NCBI GenBank assembly: GCA_033239005.1
Contig: BSQZ01000001.1
Span: 16,244,500-16,308,499 of the forward strand
DNA from: Lamellibrachia satsuma
Lineage: Eukaryota > Annelida > Polychaeta > Sabellida > Siboglinidae
DNA: 64,000 nt
Reading direction: 5' to 3'
Shown: one piece after another, positions 32,856 to 45,719 of the stretch
How the letters are laid out: the number at the start of each line of letters is the position of its first letter
How positions within the stretch are numbered: the first letter of the stretch is position 1
Notes under the pieces: generated by a model
The model's input: only the letters and a program-made list of their open reading frames with translations
Told to the model about the DNA's origin: nothing
The model's database searches: none
Program-made: the position numbers and the translations under genes

Positions 32856-34995
32856 TGGGTTTTTAACAAGATTTGCCATCCAAGCCAAAGGCCCAGATGG
32901 CAAGTGGACAAGGAAGCCATTGGCTTATCGAGAGTCCAACAATGTTCATCTACTTATAACCCGCCCTCCTGAGATATGTGTCAACCTTGTTTTTAAACAT
33001 ATTCACGCTGCTAGCAGTTACACAATCTGTAGACAATTTGTTCCATTCATTTATCGTCTTCTGTGAGAACGAGTGCTTCCTGATGTCCAATCTACATTGA
33101 TCCTTTACTAATTTTACCTCATGTCTTCTAGTTCTGCTATCCTTCTTGAGTGAGAAAAACATATTTCTATCAATATTTTCATGCCCATTCAATATCTTAA
33201 AAACTTCAATCTGATCTCCTCTTAACCTCCTTGTCTCTAGAGTTGTTAAACCACATTCTTTCAGGCGTTCTTCATAACTAAGGTCTCTTAGTTCTGGAAT
33301 CATTTTAGTTGCCCTCCTTTGTATGCGTTCAAGCGTATCTATATCCTTCTTACGATGTGGTCTCCATGCTTGTATACAGTATTCTAAATGAGGTCTAACT
33401 ATTGCTTTATAAAGAGGTATAATTAACTTTTTTCCTTTGTATGTTATGTTTCTTCTAATCAGTTCAAGAATTTGATTACCCTTTGAAGCTGCAATACCAC
33501 ACTGCTCTGAAACTTTCATATCAGCGCTTATTGTAACTCCTAAGTCCTTTTCTTTTACAGTAGTACCCAGAACAGTATCTCCCATTTTATAGTTCACATT
33601 CAAGTTCCCATGTCCTGTATGTAGACATTTACATTTCCCAAAATTTAACAACATCTGCCATTTCTCAGACCATTTCACTAATCTGTCTAGATCGTTTTGT
33701 AAATGTTGTTTATCACCATCAGTATTAACCTTTCTAAACAGTTTTGTGTCATCCGCAAAATTCAGTACGTTACTTGTTATACTGTCGTCCAAGTCATTGA
33801 TATAAATTAAGAATAATATAGGTCCTAATACTGATCCTTGAGGTACCCCACTCAAAACCGATTTCCAATTTGAAACTTCTCCATCTACTACAACTCGTTG
33901 TCTTCTGTCAGTCAGCCATTGTTCTATCCAGTCAGTTATGCTATCCCCGATACCATGGGCTTTTAATTTAAGTAGTAACCTTTGATGTGGCACTTTGTCA
34001 AAAGCTTTCTGAAAATCTAAGTAGATAATATCTACTGGCGATCCCACGTCTATCCACTTAGTGATTTCTTCCAAAAAACAACATATTTGTTAAGCATGAC
34101 CTCGCTTTAAGGAATCCATCTTGAGATGAATTTAATAATTTATGCTTACGAGGAAGTCCACCATATGGTATTTAATTAACCTTTCTAATAATTTACAAAT
34201 CACTGACGTTAAACTCACTGGTCTGTAATTCTCTGACTTATTTCTCGAACCCTTTTTAAATAATGGTATGATGTTTGCTTCTTTCCATTCAAACGGAACA
34301 ACTCCCTCTTTTAATGACAAGTTGAATACTCTTGCAAGTGGTATACTGATTTGTTCTACTGTTTCCATTAGTAATTTTGGAGGAATCCCATCCACTCCCG
34401 GTGATTTGTTATCCTTCATTGCCTTTATTTTCTTAGCTACCAATTCTGGAGTTACAACTAACGGACCTAAATAGTCAGATTTAGCCCCCTGAAATTTAGC
34501 ATCAGCAACTGGTAATGAACTAATTTCTTCTTTGGTAAACACTGAACTGAAGTATCCATTTAGGTCTTCCGCCATTAAAAACCCCTGTGATATTATATTT
34601 CCAGCACTGTCTTCTAGAGGTCCAACCTTGTTTTGTACGTTTTGTTTACTCCTGACATATGCATAAAAACTCTTGCTGTCATTTTTTATGTTACATGCTA
34701 GTTTTTGCTCATAGCTTCTTTTAGATTGTCTGATTTCAGTTGTAGCTGCATTAAGTGCCTCTTTGTATTTTGCAGTCTTCGTCCTTTCTGGTACGCCTAT
34801 AATATAAACCCTCCACATAGTTTGTTTTAGCATTATTTTTCTAATAGCCTCTTTTGACAAGTGTTTCTTTCTACACCGTTTTCCTTGTTTTTGGACGGGA
34901 ACAAATTTATCGATGATATCTTTGTAGTTACCTTTGTGGAAGTTTCTCTTGTACGTTTTCTTATTTTTACTTTCTGATTTTACATTGATGTCAAA
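32856..34995 (-). mobile_element. CR1 LINE, 5' truncated, nearly open ORF2
   Basis: This is the best-preserved CR1 copy. The minus strand holds the linker and RT start at 34860-34132 (KAMKDNKSPGVDGIPPKLL; EWKEANIIPLFKKGSRNK) and a 374-codon frame at 34074-32950 with YLDFQKAFDKVPHQRLL, GVPQGSVLGPILFLIYINDL, catalytic NFADDTKLF (residues 105-113 of that frame) and C-terminal VRPHLEYCIQAWRPHRKKDI. Two frameshifts separate the frames between 34074 and 34140. The 5' end is truncated at about 34990, before or within the endonuclease. The 3' UTR shares 'gacaaggaagccattggctt' with the copy at 19131. Confidence 0.93.
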
Positions 34996-36380
34996 AGGGT
35001 TAGGCGCACTGATCTATATATAACTGGATGGCGCGTCGGCCTGTAAATTTGACCCCACCGTTCCGCCATATTGGATAGATCAGTTATGTCAATCGGTAGG
35101 CATTCGCTTGTTAAAACGCTCAACTTTGATGATAAATTGCTGCCTATATACAAGTATACTTTTGTATTTTGTGATTCATAGGACACTGTTAGAGGTTAGT
35201 GATTAATAATATTATGTTTAGCGTCACTAAGTGAATGTTCCTATTTATTTATTCATATTTTAAAGTCGACATAGCGGCTAGCCTATATCGGGTCATTGCC
35301 ATATTGGGAATATTGGCTGTAATATAATATATATGCAAGCTTACCGATTCCTCAACTTCAAGGCTCAATGTTCAGAACATAGTCGTCAATGTCTAACAAT
35401 ACTCAAGAAGTTCCATTTTGTATATTCTAAATATTGCTTAATGTGAAGTTGAGTGATTTGCGCCGTCATTTCACAGTCCCCGAAAATGTCAATGAGTGCG
35501 GCAATTATTGGTATACGAGTGTATGCCTTTTTTGACGAACATCTTAAGGAACATTTTTACAATGGATCTATATTATAGATGAGTAAAAATCATTATATTA
35601 TTTATATTGAATTAATGCAAACAAATTGTTAGTATTTTTTAGACATGTAATTACTATTACAGAACAACGAAAAGACGTTTTATTCCCTAAAAGATGCCAC
35701 TGCACAAAATTGCTACGCATGTCGTGAAAACTTCTACGGTCGGCTACATTTAATACGTCAAAAAGAAAGACAAGAAGAAAGACAAGAAGAAAGAAAAGAA
35801 GACGACTGGCCACAATCAGGAGTGAGCCATGCAGGACTTGCCGTAACCTGTGCAAGTACAAACATGTTCGTAAATAGTTAATAACAGTATTCATGCGTAT
35901 AAACATAATTACAATATATAATAGGCTCAACCATGTTGACTATTTCACGTGAATACTGACTGTTTGACCGTTTGAACATTCCGTCACTGTATAGCCAATT
36001 GTCCTTAATGCATTGGTCCCTGCGGAATAATCCAACACCCTGTCCCAGTCCCCACATAGGGTTATTAATCATTATACCACTTCAAGGAAAGTGGGAAATA
36101 GCTGATTCTGGCTTGTTTAAAATGTAACCTAATACTACTCTACATAGACACATGATTAATGATTTTCCTGTAGACTTGAGCGGTAAGCCAGCTGTGTACG
36201 ACGCAGCAAATAATCGACCACTGGCCGCCATCGTGTATGGCAGAGACAGTTACATCCACTAACATGACATACACTGCGTTTTACGGTTTAGGTATTTAAC
36301 TTTAAGATTTGTCATTGCGCTGACGAGATGGTTAACCCACAAGGCAGGGATTCACCCATTGTCATATCAACCAGTTACGG
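34996..36380. other. Intergenic, nothing recognised
   Basis: A short purine tandem (agacaagaagaa units) lies at about 35765-35800. A small inverted pair (actgatctat and atagatcagt) is at about 35008-35085. No supported gene was found. Confidence 0.4.
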
Positions 36381-36575
36381 GACACAAATTTGTCCACAGA
36401 ATCTCGTGAATTCAAGTACGGAAACAGGTGATTTAAACCAGTTGAAATACTTGAATTTACGTGTTCTGAACCAGTTATACGACACATGTCTGGACACAAA
36501 TTTGTCCACAGAATCTCGTGAATTCAAGTACGGAAACAAGTGATTTAAACCAGTTGAAATACGTGCATTTACGTG
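36381..36575. repeat. Two-copy direct repeat of about 100 bp
   Basis: The block starting 'tgtccacagaatctcgtgaa' and including 'gatttaaaccagttgaaata' and 'acgtgttctgaac' occurs at about 36392-36471 and 36503-36583, next to the 61-bp array. Confidence 0.85.
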
Positions 36576-36581
36576 TTCTGA

Positions 36582-37145
36582 ACGTAATATCGCTACGTCG
36601 TTGCAACGTACTGGCACAACGTAGTAGGAGTACGTGGACATGACGTAATATCGCTACGTCGTTGCTACGTACTGGCACAACGTAGTTGGAGTACGTGGAC
36701 ACGACGTAATATCGCTACGTCGTTGCTACGTACTGGCACAACGTAGTTGGAGTACGTGGACACGACGTAATATCGCTACGTCGTTGCTACGTACTGGCAG
36801 AACGTAGTTGGAGTACGTGGACACGACATATTGTCGCTATGTCGTTGCTACGTACTGGCACAACGTAGTTGGAGTACGTGGACACGACGTAATGTCGCTA
36901 CGTCGTTGTTACGTACTGGCAGAACGTAGTTGGAGTACGTGGACACGACGTAATATCGCTACGTCGTTGCAACGTACTGGCACAACGTAGTTGGAGTACG
37001 TTGACACGACGTAATATCGTTACGTCATTGCTACGTACTGGCACAACGTAGTTGCAGTACGTGGATACGACGTAAGTAGAACGCAATACTGTTACGTTGT
37101 TGTTACGTATTGTCACAACGTAGATAGACTACGTTGACACAACGT
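36582..37145. repeat. 61-bp ACGT-rich minisatellite, about 8-9 copies
   Basis: Units start at 36582, 36643 and 36704 and continue with the same period. Each carries several ACGT cores: TAATATCGCTACGTCGTTGC, then TACGTACTGGCACAACGTAG, then TTGGAGTACGTGGACACGAC. The last copies at 37070-37200 decay. Frames open across the array are chance products. Confidence 0.95.
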
Positions 37146-38599
37146 TAATAAAACGTAATTCCTGACGTTACCAAACCATTACCTTCATACAACGTTGTAT
37201 ATACGTAGTGTGTTTGCTGGGAATGTCGTAGCTGAACAGACCAAACAGGAGTGTTGATCGCCTGCCCGAAACATTTTCTGTTCTGTTGTCTAGTACAACT
37301 AGTAGAACACTAGAGCATCAGTGAAAATCGGCGTTATTCGTCAAGTGGCAGCACTACCCGGTATTTTCATGGTCAAACCTAGGCAAAAATGTTCGCCCCG
37401 CTCTTCGTCTCTGGGGCGAAAGTCCTGACAGGCATTTGCTAAATCGCCATTTTGGCAGTTCCGTAGCCATTTGGCTACGGAACTAATAACTTAAGTTTTA
37501 AAACCGATACTAACCGTTTCACATGTGTATTCCGTTGCATACAACCGACGATTGGGCGTCAAGAAACTGAAGAAATGTGCTCCAAATAATTACTTATGAG
37601 TACTTTTATCGGTGACATAGAAAACATTTCACAATTAGCCGCCATACTGTGCACGTGATGTTGCCTTTGCGTCACATGATCAAACGCGATTTCGTGTAGA
37701 ATGAGGCCAGAATGGGCCAGCAGCACAGACATAAATAAAACACCCGTTAGTAGTTTATAGGGGCATTATTAATGATGTAACTCTATGGCCAGCAGACGGC
37801 AATTCTTAGCGTGACCTTATATAGATCTATGGAAATCCCGCTTGCTAATCTCGCTCACAACAACATCCGGTTATATACAAACCTTGACAAGCACATGCGT
37901 TCTGACAAAAAGGTAATAATTTCACACTTTTACATGGTTATTGTCAGGTAACTTTAGTGATATACATATAAGAATGCATACAGACACGAAAGACGTGTTT
38001 ATTGCTCTGTTTATGGCGTTTTTGTAAGGTTTCACGTTTCATGAAAATACTTACGTTTCGGCCGAGCGAGATCTTCGCCGTACTAGTAGCAACAGCCAGA
38101 TAGAAAAACATTGTAGGGCGATTGACTTTGCCTAGGTCAAACCAAGTATTTTGTAGTCTCGATTAGTGTTTTGCTTGTTTATAACAGTAATTTGTTTTTA
38201 TAACGCTCTCGTTTGGACTTTACACACAGTAATCAAGAACTATTATTTTTTTACAGGACAATTTTGTACGTCTCGATTGAACGTGTTTTTCTCGCTAAAG
38301 TTGGGAGGGATGTAGTGGATGAAAAAACCTATGCTCCCGGTTTCACTGTCAGAGTTCGGAGTTCAATAACTTCAAACTCGTCTTGTATCGGCGCCATGCC
38401 CAAACCATGCGGTCGTAATCAATACATTTCAATACATCACGATTGGATACACACAAAACACACGTATAACAGTTCCTGCAGTATGTTCTTCCTCCAGTTC
38501 ACCGTCCTCCCTCCCTCCCTCCCTCCAGTCGAACATGTGTGCGACAAACGGTGGCGCCACAGCGCAGAGCCTTGATAATCGAGGTTACCGCGCCTGCAG
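37146..38599. other. Intergenic, no gene supported
   Basis: Contains the palindrome at 37457-37484 and a (CCCT)n run at about 38510-38525. A 120-codon frame at 38213-38575 has no recognised domain. Confidence 0.4.
37457..37484. repeat. Perfect palindrome with 13-bp arms
   Basis: AGTTCCGTAGCCA is followed by TT and then TGGCTACGGAACT, a perfect 13-bp inverted repeat with a 2-nt loop. It could be a MITE remnant or a hairpin; no gene adjoins it. Confidence 0.9.
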
Positions 38600-40060
38600 T
38601 TCTCTTCTCGACGAATTCACGAAGGCGAACGACAGTTGGATGGGACGAACTAAAAGGCGGGAAAGAAAGGACTGACAAAGGCAAGGCAGCAAGAATGAAC
38701 AAGAATTCATAATTATCTCTGCATTCCCTCTTTACATGTATTGTTGATATTGATCGTTTCCTATTGTGCGTGCATCTGTGCATTAATTGTGATTTTATTT
38801 AGAAAGTTGCTCATCTATTAATTGTTCAGCCGTCTTGCAGCGTCATTGTGCAAATACTAAAAGCTTGAATGCTTCACCAACAACTGACCCTTTGAATACA
38901 ACTAATAATATGACAATTCTTGGTTTGTTTTTATTGTTGTTATTTTATACTGATATGTAAAATTAGCCAGCAAACTACATGAGTAATATCAAATAACAAA
39001 CATACGTTTTGTTGCAATGGTTGTAGTGTATTTTAATAAATGAAAATGATTCTGATAATTAATTTTCATCAATGAAGCAATGACAAAACATGAATGTATA
39101 ATATACGAATAAAACAACAGTGCTCGAAGAAAATTTACATAAAAAATACATTAACATTTTGTTTTAATTATTTATATTTTGGCAATTTTTTATACTGATA
39201 TGTAAAATTATCCAACAAACCACATGAAAATCAATAATATCAAATAATAAACAAATGAATTTTAATGAATGCAAATGAAAATAATTCTGATGATAATTTT
39301 ATCATTGACAAAACACGAATGACTTAATATATGGATAGAACATGTTATAAATAGTCATGCAGTGCTTGACGAAAATCTATATAAAAAATGCATTCACAAA
39401 AATCAAGACAGAGAAAACTGCTAACTGAAGAAGTAATTTAATAAAATGTATGGCTTAATTCTTATTGAAATTTTGAAGGTAATTTACTATGACATAGGCA
39501 ACAAAACCATCGAACCATCTCTGGTAAAGGGGGTTTACAACATCTCTGATGAAACCACTTAATTGCTACACAATTAGCCAAGTGATTACATGAAACAATT
39601 TAAATCAATTAACACTGACACAACAAATACTTATCAGTTTGATCAAACAAAAAAAACTAGCAAAGTCTCCAAATTCATCACCTTAAATTACTGTATAGTA
39701 ATTGCATGCATATGTGTTCAATAACAATGCCAATATGATGTTCCAAGAAAAACTTTACCTTTGGCCAATTGAGTGATTATATCCTTTCCTGATCGGTATA
39801 GTATTTTAACTACAACTGTATATTTGTTATTTAGCCTTTATCTTACAGTTGTTAAAATGTCGATGAAAGAAATCACAATTAATGTATAGATATACACACA
39901 ACAGGAACCGACAACAACAACAACAACAAAAAGAAGCAGCGCAGAGATCGTATGAATTCTTGCCCACCTTTTCCGCCCTTTCTTGCCCGCCTTTTAGTTC
40001 GTCCCGAGTTGGATATGCGAGTCTAAGTCGTTGTCGAATGCCTTGTGGGGCCCATGCCAT
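38600..40060. repeat. Inverted-repeat unit enclosing a diverged tandem duplication
   Basis: The left arm at about 38610-38720 and the right arm at about 39930-40020 are inverted copies; the shared word is 'gacgaactaaaaggcggg' on the left and its complement on the right. Between them, 'tatactgatatgtaaaatta' and following words repeat at about 38947-39160 and 39190-39400, a tandem duplication of about 240 bp. The structure suggests a non-autonomous element, but ends and TSD are not clear. Confidence 0.6.
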
Positions 40061-41339
40061 GTTATTGATCGACATTGGACAAACGAAGCGCGACGATGTG
40101 GTTACGGTACACAGTTATCGGAGCAAAAACTGTGGTAAGTCCCACTTAGTTTATCAACTTCTCTCAGCATATGACCGAAGCGACTGTCTATGTCTATGTC
40201 TAATTGTCTATATAGTAATTGGCAAGAACCCGAAGGTAATTACGCCAATCCAATGCAGTGCCAATGTCATGGGGGAGGTGTGCGGAAGCCCTGCAGAGAC
40301 TAGATCTGCCTGTCCAACCTAACTTTTTTTATTGAATTTTATTCAACATAATCGATACATGTACATTTTCAATCATACATAGTTGTAAACATAACTACCA
40401 CAAATGTGGAACAATGAACACATAATTATAGATAGATAATTAGAAAATGTTGAAAGGAAATGCAAGAAGTTAAAAACTTATATATAGTATTCCCCCCAAA
40501 AAATTACTATATTGCACTGATTCCATACATATAAGACAAATGATTTAACTAAGCTAAGATTAAACTACCCAAAAGTAATGGTAGTTGGCATATCGATAAG
40601 ATATAATAATAAGAAATGTGTGTATATATATATATATACACACACACAACATGAAAACAAGATATTATTCGTACCTAAGCAAGAGTAAAGCTTTAACATT
40701 TTTCTTGAATTGATAAATTGAATTGCACAACTTAATATCATCACACAGATCATTCCATATCTTTGGTCCTAGCTTTTACACTAATACAGTCAGATTTTTT
40801 CTTAGTCCTGCTAAATCTTATTTTAAAATTACAATTTTTCTTACGGATGTTGTGATTGTGGCTAGCATTAACTTTCTGGAAGTACAGCAGAATGTTAGCA
40901 GGTAACAGACTGCTAAAGTTTTCTGACTAAAGGTAATTCTTTCGATGAATTGACTGAAGGCAATTGTCTTGATGATTTGAAAAAAAATAGGCATTTTTAA
41001 AATTAAATCGACTGTGGATGTTACATAAAGTATTCACACACTACATATTTGGACATAAACGAACCGGATTTGCGATAGGCTATATCAGTTGAGGATGCAG
41101 TTTTAATAATGTTCCAAATAGCATAGATGAGTTAGCTTTTGGTGGTGTGGATCCTGGGTCACAGTTAACAATGTACACCTAGTATAAAACAACGGAAAAA
41201 GCACTATTTGTAAATAATATTAAAATTTATAAACAACTTCTGTAGAATATCAAATAATGGAAATTTCAATCTGGGATGGAGATTTAATGGCTATGTCAAA
41301 ATTATGGCAACTGCGTACAAATAACAGAGAGTTTACATA
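40061..41339. other. Intergenic, no gene supported
   Basis: Mostly AT-rich. A short TA/CA microsatellite lies at about 40620-40645. A frame ending SYRSKNC at a good donor (GTAAGT, about 40135) was considered as a CRAT first exon and not accepted. Confidence 0.4.
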
Positions 41340-42288
41340 TATGCAAGGGTTCACAGTGATCTCGGCCTTTCGGGATCTCGGCCTGAGTGATCTCAGCCTG
41401 TTTTGGTGAACTCGGCCAGTGACCTCGGCCTGTGCGGCAGTGAATTCGGCCTGTACAGCAGTGATCTCGGCCTGTATAGCTAGTGATCTCGGCCTGTTTG
41501 GCGGCGTGATGTTGGTAAGAAATAAGTGCCCGACAGTGAACTCGGCCTGTGCAGCAGTGATCTCGGCCTGTAATTTTCTATAAAAACGGACGTTAAATAA
41601 AACTTCTTCTTGTCTAGTCAGTGATCTCGGCTTGTTTGAGGGAGTGATGTTGGCCAGAAATAAGTGTTTGTAAAATAAAACTGTGTGTTATGTATTGTGA
41701 TAACTGCTATATAATCGACTCAATAATGTTCACTATTGCATGGTCGGACTGACTTATATGACAGCGATCTCGGCCTGTATCTATAACGGGCCTTTTTATT
41801 ATAGTTATGTCCGACATGTTTAAATAAAAACTATAAATTATCATCGGCAAAATCTGCGTGTTAAATGTAGCCATTTTAATTCATCAGTTATAAGTAACAT
41901 TTCATTAGTATGTACAGCCCGCTGCCGTAATGTGTACTGATATCATAGTATATATATATTATGTATAGACAGTTGTTGGATATAATGTAGATATATATTT
42001 ATTTTTGTTATTCGAGTGGGACAATGTTTCGACTCAGAATCGTGGCTAGTTTGCAGAAGAAGACAAAAGGCATAATATAGAAAGTTTCTATTTTTATTTA
42101 TAATTCCCTCAAAATCAATACATAAATGTCGTGACGTAACCTATGCAATAAATTAAAGAAAAAATAACAGCAAAGATGGGAACCAAGAAAGAATTAGAAA
42201 TGATATAAAATTGCTACTATAACCATATACCACACAGTACAATTAAATGGTAATCACAATATGAAATCCTTAATACAATCTAAAATAG

Positions 42289-42290
<2 letters not shown>

Positions 42291-42332
<42 letters not shown>
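42291..42332. repeat. (AT)n microsatellite
   Basis: A run of about 21 dinucleotides inside the CTCGGCC element. Confidence 0.97.
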
Positions 42333-42339
<7 letters not shown>

Positions 42340-42566
42340 TCATAATCACAATATAAATTCCTTAATACAATGTATAATAAACCCAGTGGTGAGTCCTCGA
42401 TATTCCCATCTTTATAAAGCTGGGTGGCGGCTATGATTCTGACCAATCTTAGCCTATTCTGACCAATCATCTTTATGGAACACTTCGCTCTTGCTGCGGC
42501 CCACGGCGATCTGGGGCCACACAGTTAGTAGGGCTTAACTTCAGCTTTGGTCATGTTCAGACGGTG

Positions 42567-43380
42567 CAGACAGACAACATGAAAATATCAGCTCAATGAA
42601 ATAATGCACGAGTAGAAAGCCAGTTACTACAGCCTACCTCTACCTATTCTTAACGCACACAAATCAAAGAAAGACAACATGAAAAGATCAGCCCAATGAA
42701 ACAATGCACGAGTAGAAAGCCATGCAGTTACTATAGCCTGCCAATGCACATTCTTAACGCACACAAATCAAAAAAAGACAACATGAAAAGATTAGCTCAA
42801 TGAAACAATGCACGAGTCGAAAGCCAATTACTACAGCCTGCCTCTACACATTTTTAACGCACACAAATCAAAGATAGACAAAATGAAAAGAGTAGCTCAA
42901 TAAAAACAAAGAATATATTATATTTGTGACGTCATTGTGACACCTATATCGGCTAAGAATAAAATCACGACTGATCTGATCGTCAAAAACGTCTTCTTAC
43001 CAATCGTAGCCCATTCTGACCAATCACATGCGTCGATCTGGGCCCACGCAATTAGTATGGCTTAACTTAAGCTTTTGTAGGCCTAATCGTCGACAACATC
43101 AAAAAGAGGCCATGTTCAGACAAACAACACGAACAGATCTGCGCAATGAAACAATGCAAGAGTAGAAAGCCAATGACTACCGCCTGCTTCTACACAATGT
43201 TTACTCACACAAATCAAAGAGACAACATGACAAGATCAGCTCAATAAAACAAAGGAACGACAGAAAGCCAACTACAACAGCTCTACACATTCTTAACGCA
43301 AACAAATCAAAAATAGACAAAATAAAAAGATCAGCTCAATAAAACAAAGCAAGAGTAGGAAGCACATTACTATGACCATC
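42567..43380. repeat. Internal tandem repeat of the CTCGGCC element
   Basis: Diverged units of about 105 bp contain 'gacaacatgaaaagatcagc', 'tcaatgaaacaatgcacgag', 'tagaaagcca' and 'cttaacgcacacaaatcaaa'. About seven copies are seen, interrupted at 42917-43100. A second motif, 'gtgacgtcattg' followed by 'acacctatatcggctaagaa', occurs at about 42927 and 43451. Confidence 0.85.
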
Positions 43381-43751
43381 ACTTTTTTAACGTACAAATA
43401 ATATTTTAAAACCGATTACATGATAAATATTAACGGGATATTATGTTTGTGACGTCATTGAGACACCTATATCGGCTAAGAATAAGATCAAGACCGATCG
43501 TCTAAAAACATCTTTATTGCATTGAACATTGTTTATCGTAACAATAAATACATGATACAACTTCTTGTACCGATAAATGTGGCCTACATTACTATAACAA
43601 GGCCCGTAATCAAAGACAGGCCGAGATCACTGCTGTACAGGCCGAATTCACTGCCGCACAGGCCGAGGTCACTGGCCGAGTTCACCAAAACAGGCCGAGA
43701 TCACTCAGGCCGAGATCCCGAAAGGCCGAGATCACTGTACACCTATGCAAG

Positions 43752-45343
43752 GGTATTCAGAGATTACGCTAGACTGGCATATGCTGGTTTTTACCGGTAA
43801 AATGTTATCAAATACCGAAAAAATAAAAGATGTCAGTATCGCGTGCCGGAAAAAATTAATTACAGTGTTACATTCGGTTCCCATTCCGTCACAGGTCTAA
43901 ATCTGGGCAAACGTTATGAAGGCAAGCTAGCTCTGAAGCGCTTTGCTTTGGAGGAGGGCCAGTGCTGACAGCAAGAATGCAGACCTCTGGCCCCAGCGGG
44001 GGTGTCGACTTTCAACTAAGCAGCCCGATTTAATCTTCCTGCGAGTGGTCGACGATGCCTTGGCTTTGATGCAGTTACAATGTTGACAATGACCGACCTT
44101 TACGCAAATAGTTTGGGAACTGAGACAGTGCGCTGTTCCCAGGCACTAATAATTTTATTGAATTAATGGGAATTGATATGTGGAAATGGCGTTGTTATCG
44201 GGAGGTTTTGTTGCTATGAAATGGCATATCGGGAACTGGGAGTTGAACCGTAAAATAGGGAGCCTCCGAAATTGGGAGGGTTGGCATCTTTGTTACAATT
44301 AATACAAATAAAATAATCTATGGGTTGTATACCCAAATTCCTAGATCTTACCCAGCTAGGCAAACCTTTTTTTCAGAAAATACACCCAGCAGCAACATAT
44401 TTAAAAATGTTACGCGGAATATTCAAAATGCGCACCGGAAAACACAATTTCTTCTACGACCAAGTTGTCTCCCACTCTGCCAACATACGCCATGAATGAT
44501 TGCAGCCATTTGTTTATTGCGGTGTCAACCCAACAAATGCTGGGGCTGTCCCCTAGGTTTTCCCGTCTTTCATGCTACCACCCCTACTGTCTAGATGATA
44601 ATTACCATAACAAGTTGGGCTGTGATTGGATTCAGGCGTTTGTCATGCTGCTGACAAGGGGAGCCAGGGGTAAATTTCTACAGTAAACAATTATAGTGAG
44701 CTCCCGTAGATTTCGCAACAGATTACACAGACGCCGGCCGCAGTTACCATGACAAAACGACATGGACGGGCTAGCCCACGCTATAAAATGACAGCTAGCT
44801 AAGCCCATCCAACCCGTCCATGATAAATATCTACCCGTCCAAAATCGCACTTTAAGCATTGCACACGTCCAAAAGATTTATTGTTGTGACTGCCAACGCC
44901 TGTGATTTCATTTAGTGTACAACGTCTATGGGATGTTAAGTTTTTAACTCGACATGCTTTGAATGATAGCTAGGGGCACTGTGTCGAGTTTATGAACACT
45001 CATCTCTCTTTTTATTTCTAGATAAGTCAGGTTTTGTTTTTTCATGTAGCATTCTCTTGATTGTTGAAGACATCTCTTAGTCAGCAGACATCATTGCAGG
45101 TGTTTTGTGTGCGTTAGTAGCGTCGTCCTGTTTTTGGAAATTCTGGATACCGGTAGACGTTGCCTCGTACCAGAAAAAAAATTGGTTGCCGGTACCAGAA
45201 TATTTCATAGGCTAGTGGAATCTCTGGTATTGATTTAGTAGCATTCATGGAGATTTACAGCTGGTATACACAAGAAGCATACAGTCTTGTATCTAAGGCA
45301 CTGACAATAATAATAATCTGACAACGAGTAATATTTGTTGCAG
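43752..45343. other. CRAT 5' flank or first intron
   Basis: The initiator exon and promoter of CRAT are probably here or further left. No exon with a phase-0 end was convincingly seen. A 73-codon frame at 44465-44686 starting MSPTLPTYAMNDCSHL is unrecognised. Confidence 0.4.
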
Positions 45344-45553
45344 GGAAAACCCTTTCAGAGATGTTCAGTAAGACAGAATGTGGTATCCAGAAGAGATGTA
45401 CTTAGCAGACATGTATGGACAGTGAAAGACAGCTCTCCAGAACAAGACAACTTGAAACATCTTCCCGTGCCTCCACTACAACAGACACTTGACAAGTTGC
45501 TACTATCTGCCAAACCTCTTATTTTGGACAATCAGCTCAGCACGTCTGAACAG
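45344..45553 (+). CDS. CRAT: Carnitine O-acetyltransferase, early exon
   Basis: CRAT transfers acetyl groups between CoA and carnitine in mitochondria and peroxisomes. This 70-codon exon follows acceptor TGTTGCAG and ends before donor GTAGGT; both ends are phase 0. It holds LKHLPVPPLQQTLDKLLLSA followed by KPLI, corresponding to the N-terminal choline/carnitine acyltransferase motif (LPVPPLQQ(S/T)L in vertebrate CRAT). Residues before this (GKPFQRCSVRQNVVSRRD) are basic, as expected near a mitochondrial presequence or its end, but no initiator Met is in frame in the exon, so the true start lies upstream. It joins the exon at 57920 in phase. Confidence 0.88.
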
Positions 45554-45719
45554 GTAGGTTCATAGTGTGCATTCATGCAGTGTCATAATGCTGGTGTGAT
45601 TTCAATGAACTAAATATTATGCAAGATTGTACACATGTCGCAGTTACCCACAAAAGCTTTTTGATATTATAGCAACTTCAACATGTTAAAATAATAATAT
45701 GATAATATATAAATTCTAT

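Larger units (their letters stand above)
41348..43743. mobile_element. 2.4-kb element with 130-bp CTCGGCC TIRs and 8-bp TSD
   Basis: The left terminus starts GGTTCACAGTGATCTCGGCC and the right terminus, read inward, GGTGTACAGTGATCTCGGCC. The inverted identity continues almost perfectly for about 130 bp (41348-41477 and 43614-43743). TATGCAAG flanks both sides (41340-41347 and 43744-43751) as an 8-bp duplication. The TIR is itself a short-period repeat of CTCGGCCTG words, which spread to about 41790 on the left. No transposase frame is present, so it is non-autonomous. An 8-bp TSD is compatible with hAT, P or Merlin; long TIRs recall Mutator, but the TSD is short for that. Superfamily unassigned. 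Confidence 0.92.

Noticed and set aside
32603..33066. Ile/Tyr-rich open frames on both strands
   Set aside because: They arise from the (TA)n microsatellite.
36582..37145. CRISPR-like array
   Set aside because: Units repeat fully without unique spacers, and the context is an animal genome.
39882..40140. Frame ending at a GTAAGT donor as first exon of CRAT
   Set aside because: The frame ends in phase 1, while the next CRAT exon starts in phase 0; part of it lies in an inverted-repeat arm. It could still be a non-coding first exon.
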